From Acidobacteriaceae bacterium KBS 83 (GTDB taxonomy: Bacteria; Acidobacteriota; Terriglobia; Terriglobales; Acidobacteriaceae): 64,000 nucleotides of DNA. This document shows, one piece after another, positions 62,772-64,000 of this stretch (positions within the stretch are counted from its first letter, which is position 1; each line of letters starts with the position of its first letter). The position numbers were made by a program, and so were the translations under genes. The DNA lies in the NCBI GenBank assembly GCA_000381585.1, contig KB906733.1:310001-374000 (forward strand), read 5' to 3'. The notes under the pieces were generated by a model, which worked only from the letters and a program-made list of their open reading frames with translations, had not been told where the DNA came from and searched no databases.

Positions 62772-64000
62772 TTGAATTGCTCGTTCAGCGCGCGGACGAC
62801 GTTTTTATTATTACCTGCTTTGCTCTTGCTGAGTTCCGCTTGGGGTGCTGATGCCCAGAAAGCAGATAGCGATGCAGCTCGCCTGAACAGTGTCGGCGTC
62901 GCCCTCATGAATCAGCAGATCCCAGGCAAAGCCCTTGCGAAATTCGAGGATGCTCATCGTGTGGACCCATCTTCCGCGATCCCCTTGCTCAATAAGGGAA
63001 TTGCGCTTATCTATTTGCGTCGCTTACCAGAGGCTGAACAAGCGTTAACGGCCGCGTCCGTTAAGGCACCCGCTGACCCCCGGGTCTGGTACAGCCTTGG
63101 TCTCGCACTTTTCGATTCCGGCGATCAGGTATCTGCTCTCAAGGCGTTTCAGCATGCGGCTGAAGTCGATCCTCAAGACGCAGACACGCATTACTACATC
63201 GGCATCATTCATCTTGGACAGAAAGACTACGACCAGGCAATCGCAGAGTTCGAAAGAGCTTTGCAGATCAGTCCATTGCATGCTTCCGCACAATACGGAT
63301 TGGCGCGTGCCCTTCAGCGTTCAGGAAAGACCGATGAGGCTCGGAGCCATGTTCGGCGCTTCCAGGAGGTTACCCAGAGCAAGATAGGCACGGTTTTTAG
63401 CGACAACTACGGAGAGCAGGGACGCTATGCGCTGGCAGAGGATATGCCGGGGGTGCCCCCTGTTGTATCTGCAATGATTCCGGTTGCGTTCGCCCCTCGG
63501 TCATCTGCGGCGGTCTCGCAGGCTGGTCAGCACAATCCTGCTGATGGTGCGGGGGCCTGCACCCTGGACCTCGAAGGCAACGGACATAAGGACATCGTCT
63601 CGATGCAGTCTGGCGCGAACGCGATTCAAGCTTATCGGATCGCGCCGGATGGTACACAGGTCGAGATCGATGCAAAAACCTCAGGTCTGTTACTGCCGGG
63701 TAAGGGTATTGCATGCGCCGTGGGCGATTACGACAATGACGGTTTGCCCGATCTCGCCTTCGCCCTGGCCGATCGCATAGCGATCTTTCATAACCTGGGA
63801 CATGGCAAATTCACTGATGTGACTTCAGCTGCCGGTATTCGGCCACTGAATCATCCCGCTGGTCTGACCTTTGTAGATTTCGATCACGATAGCGACCTCG
63901 ACCTTTTCGTGAGTGGTGCAAAATCTGGCCTCGGGATAGGTCCGAATATCCTGTGGCGGAATAATGGTAACTCTACATTCACCGAATGGACCGGCCCTAC
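62772..64000 (+). CDS. Exported TPR/FG-GAP protein (3' end outside the window)
   Basis: At least 409 residues, open to the right edge. TTG 62772 with AGGAA 9 bases upstream starts a signal peptide (TTFLLLPALLLLSSAWGADA). Then three to four TPR repeats (AALMNQQ-type helices, VWYSLGLALFDSGDQ, THYYIGIIHLGQKDYDQAI) and FG-GAP/VCBS-like blades with calcium loops (GDYDNDGLPDLAFAL, DFDHDSDLDLFVSG). Resembles the large CRTAC1/ASPIC-type surface proteins of acidobacteria. Probably binds ligands or partner proteins outside the cell; function unknown. Confidence 0.85.
   Translation, partial: MNCSFSARTTFLLLPALLLLSSAWGADAQKADSDAARLNSVGVALMNQQIPGKALAKFEDAHRVDPSSAIPLLNKGIALIYLRRLPEAEQALTAASVKAPADPRVWYSLGLALFDSGDQVSALKAFQHAAEVDPQDADTHYYIGIIHLGQKDYDQAIAEFERALQISPLHASAQYGLARALQRSGKTDEARSHVRRFQEVTQSKIGTVFSDNYGEQGRYALAEDMPGVPPVVSAMIPVAFAPRSSAAVSQAGQHNPADGAGACTLDLEGNGHKDIVSMQSGANAIQAYRIAPDGTQVEIDAKTSGLLLPGKGIACAVGDYDNDGLPDLAFALADRIAIFHNLGHGKFTDVTSAAGIRPLNHPAGLTFVDFDHDSDLDLFVSGAKSGLGIGPNILWRNNGNSTFTEWTGP

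Overview
The window looks like a chromosomal stretch from an acidobacterium (Terriglobia/Acidobacteriaceae-like). This is inferred from moderately high G+C, the phoH-ybeY-corC-era order, a complete mreBCD-mrdA-rodA operon followed by a very large Rne/Rng ribonuclease, a compact hemE-hemH-hemG operon, many exported beta-barrel and TPR proteins, and plant-polysaccharide hydrolases. I see no phage, transposase, CRISPR array, rRNA or tRNA. Most of it is core genome with accessory patches.

Left part (1-24.2 kb): the end of phoH, then ybeY, a CorC-type transporter and era; a NtrY/NtrX-like two-component pair on the minus strand; a glycine-zipper lipoprotein; an operon of aldehyde dehydrogenase, a protein of unknown function and alanine dehydrogenase; a group of two YCII proteins and a frameshifted DHFR-family gene; a zinc metallopeptidase; a BON protein and a stress protein; a GH2 beta-mannosidase; DUF488; a membrane SpoIIE-type phosphatase; and a FAD monooxygenase-TetR pair with a palindromic operator.

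Middle part (24.4-46.7 kb): the rod-shape operon mreB-mreC-mreD-mrdA-rodA, then a leader that can fold over the ribosome binding site of a 1012-aa RNase E/G. The S1 domain of this enzyme is split by about 530 disordered, charged residues. After it come outer-membrane beta-barrels, an aminopeptidase P, a cellulose-synthase-like glycosyltransferase, an MqnC-like protein without the radical-SAM cysteines, a cytochrome c, aspartate ammonia-lyase and a frameshifted MerR regulator.

Right part (46.8-64 kb): heme genes overlapping by 4 bases; then an operon of ECF sigma factor, membrane zinc anti-sigma factor, an unknown beta-rich protein and a TPR-CHAT (caspase-like) lipoprotein, with three tiny genes divergent from it. 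This is the most promising candidate for an undescribed regulatory or proteolytic system. A D-amino-acid module follows (N-acyl-D-amino-acid deacylase, RidA and a divergent PLP deaminase). The window ends with a UdgX-type uracil-DNA glycosylase and a TPR/FG-GAP exported protein cut by the edge.

Two genes (DHFR family, MerR) carry single-base frameshifts that could be real decay or assembly errors. All function calls come from reading motifs; no database search was run.
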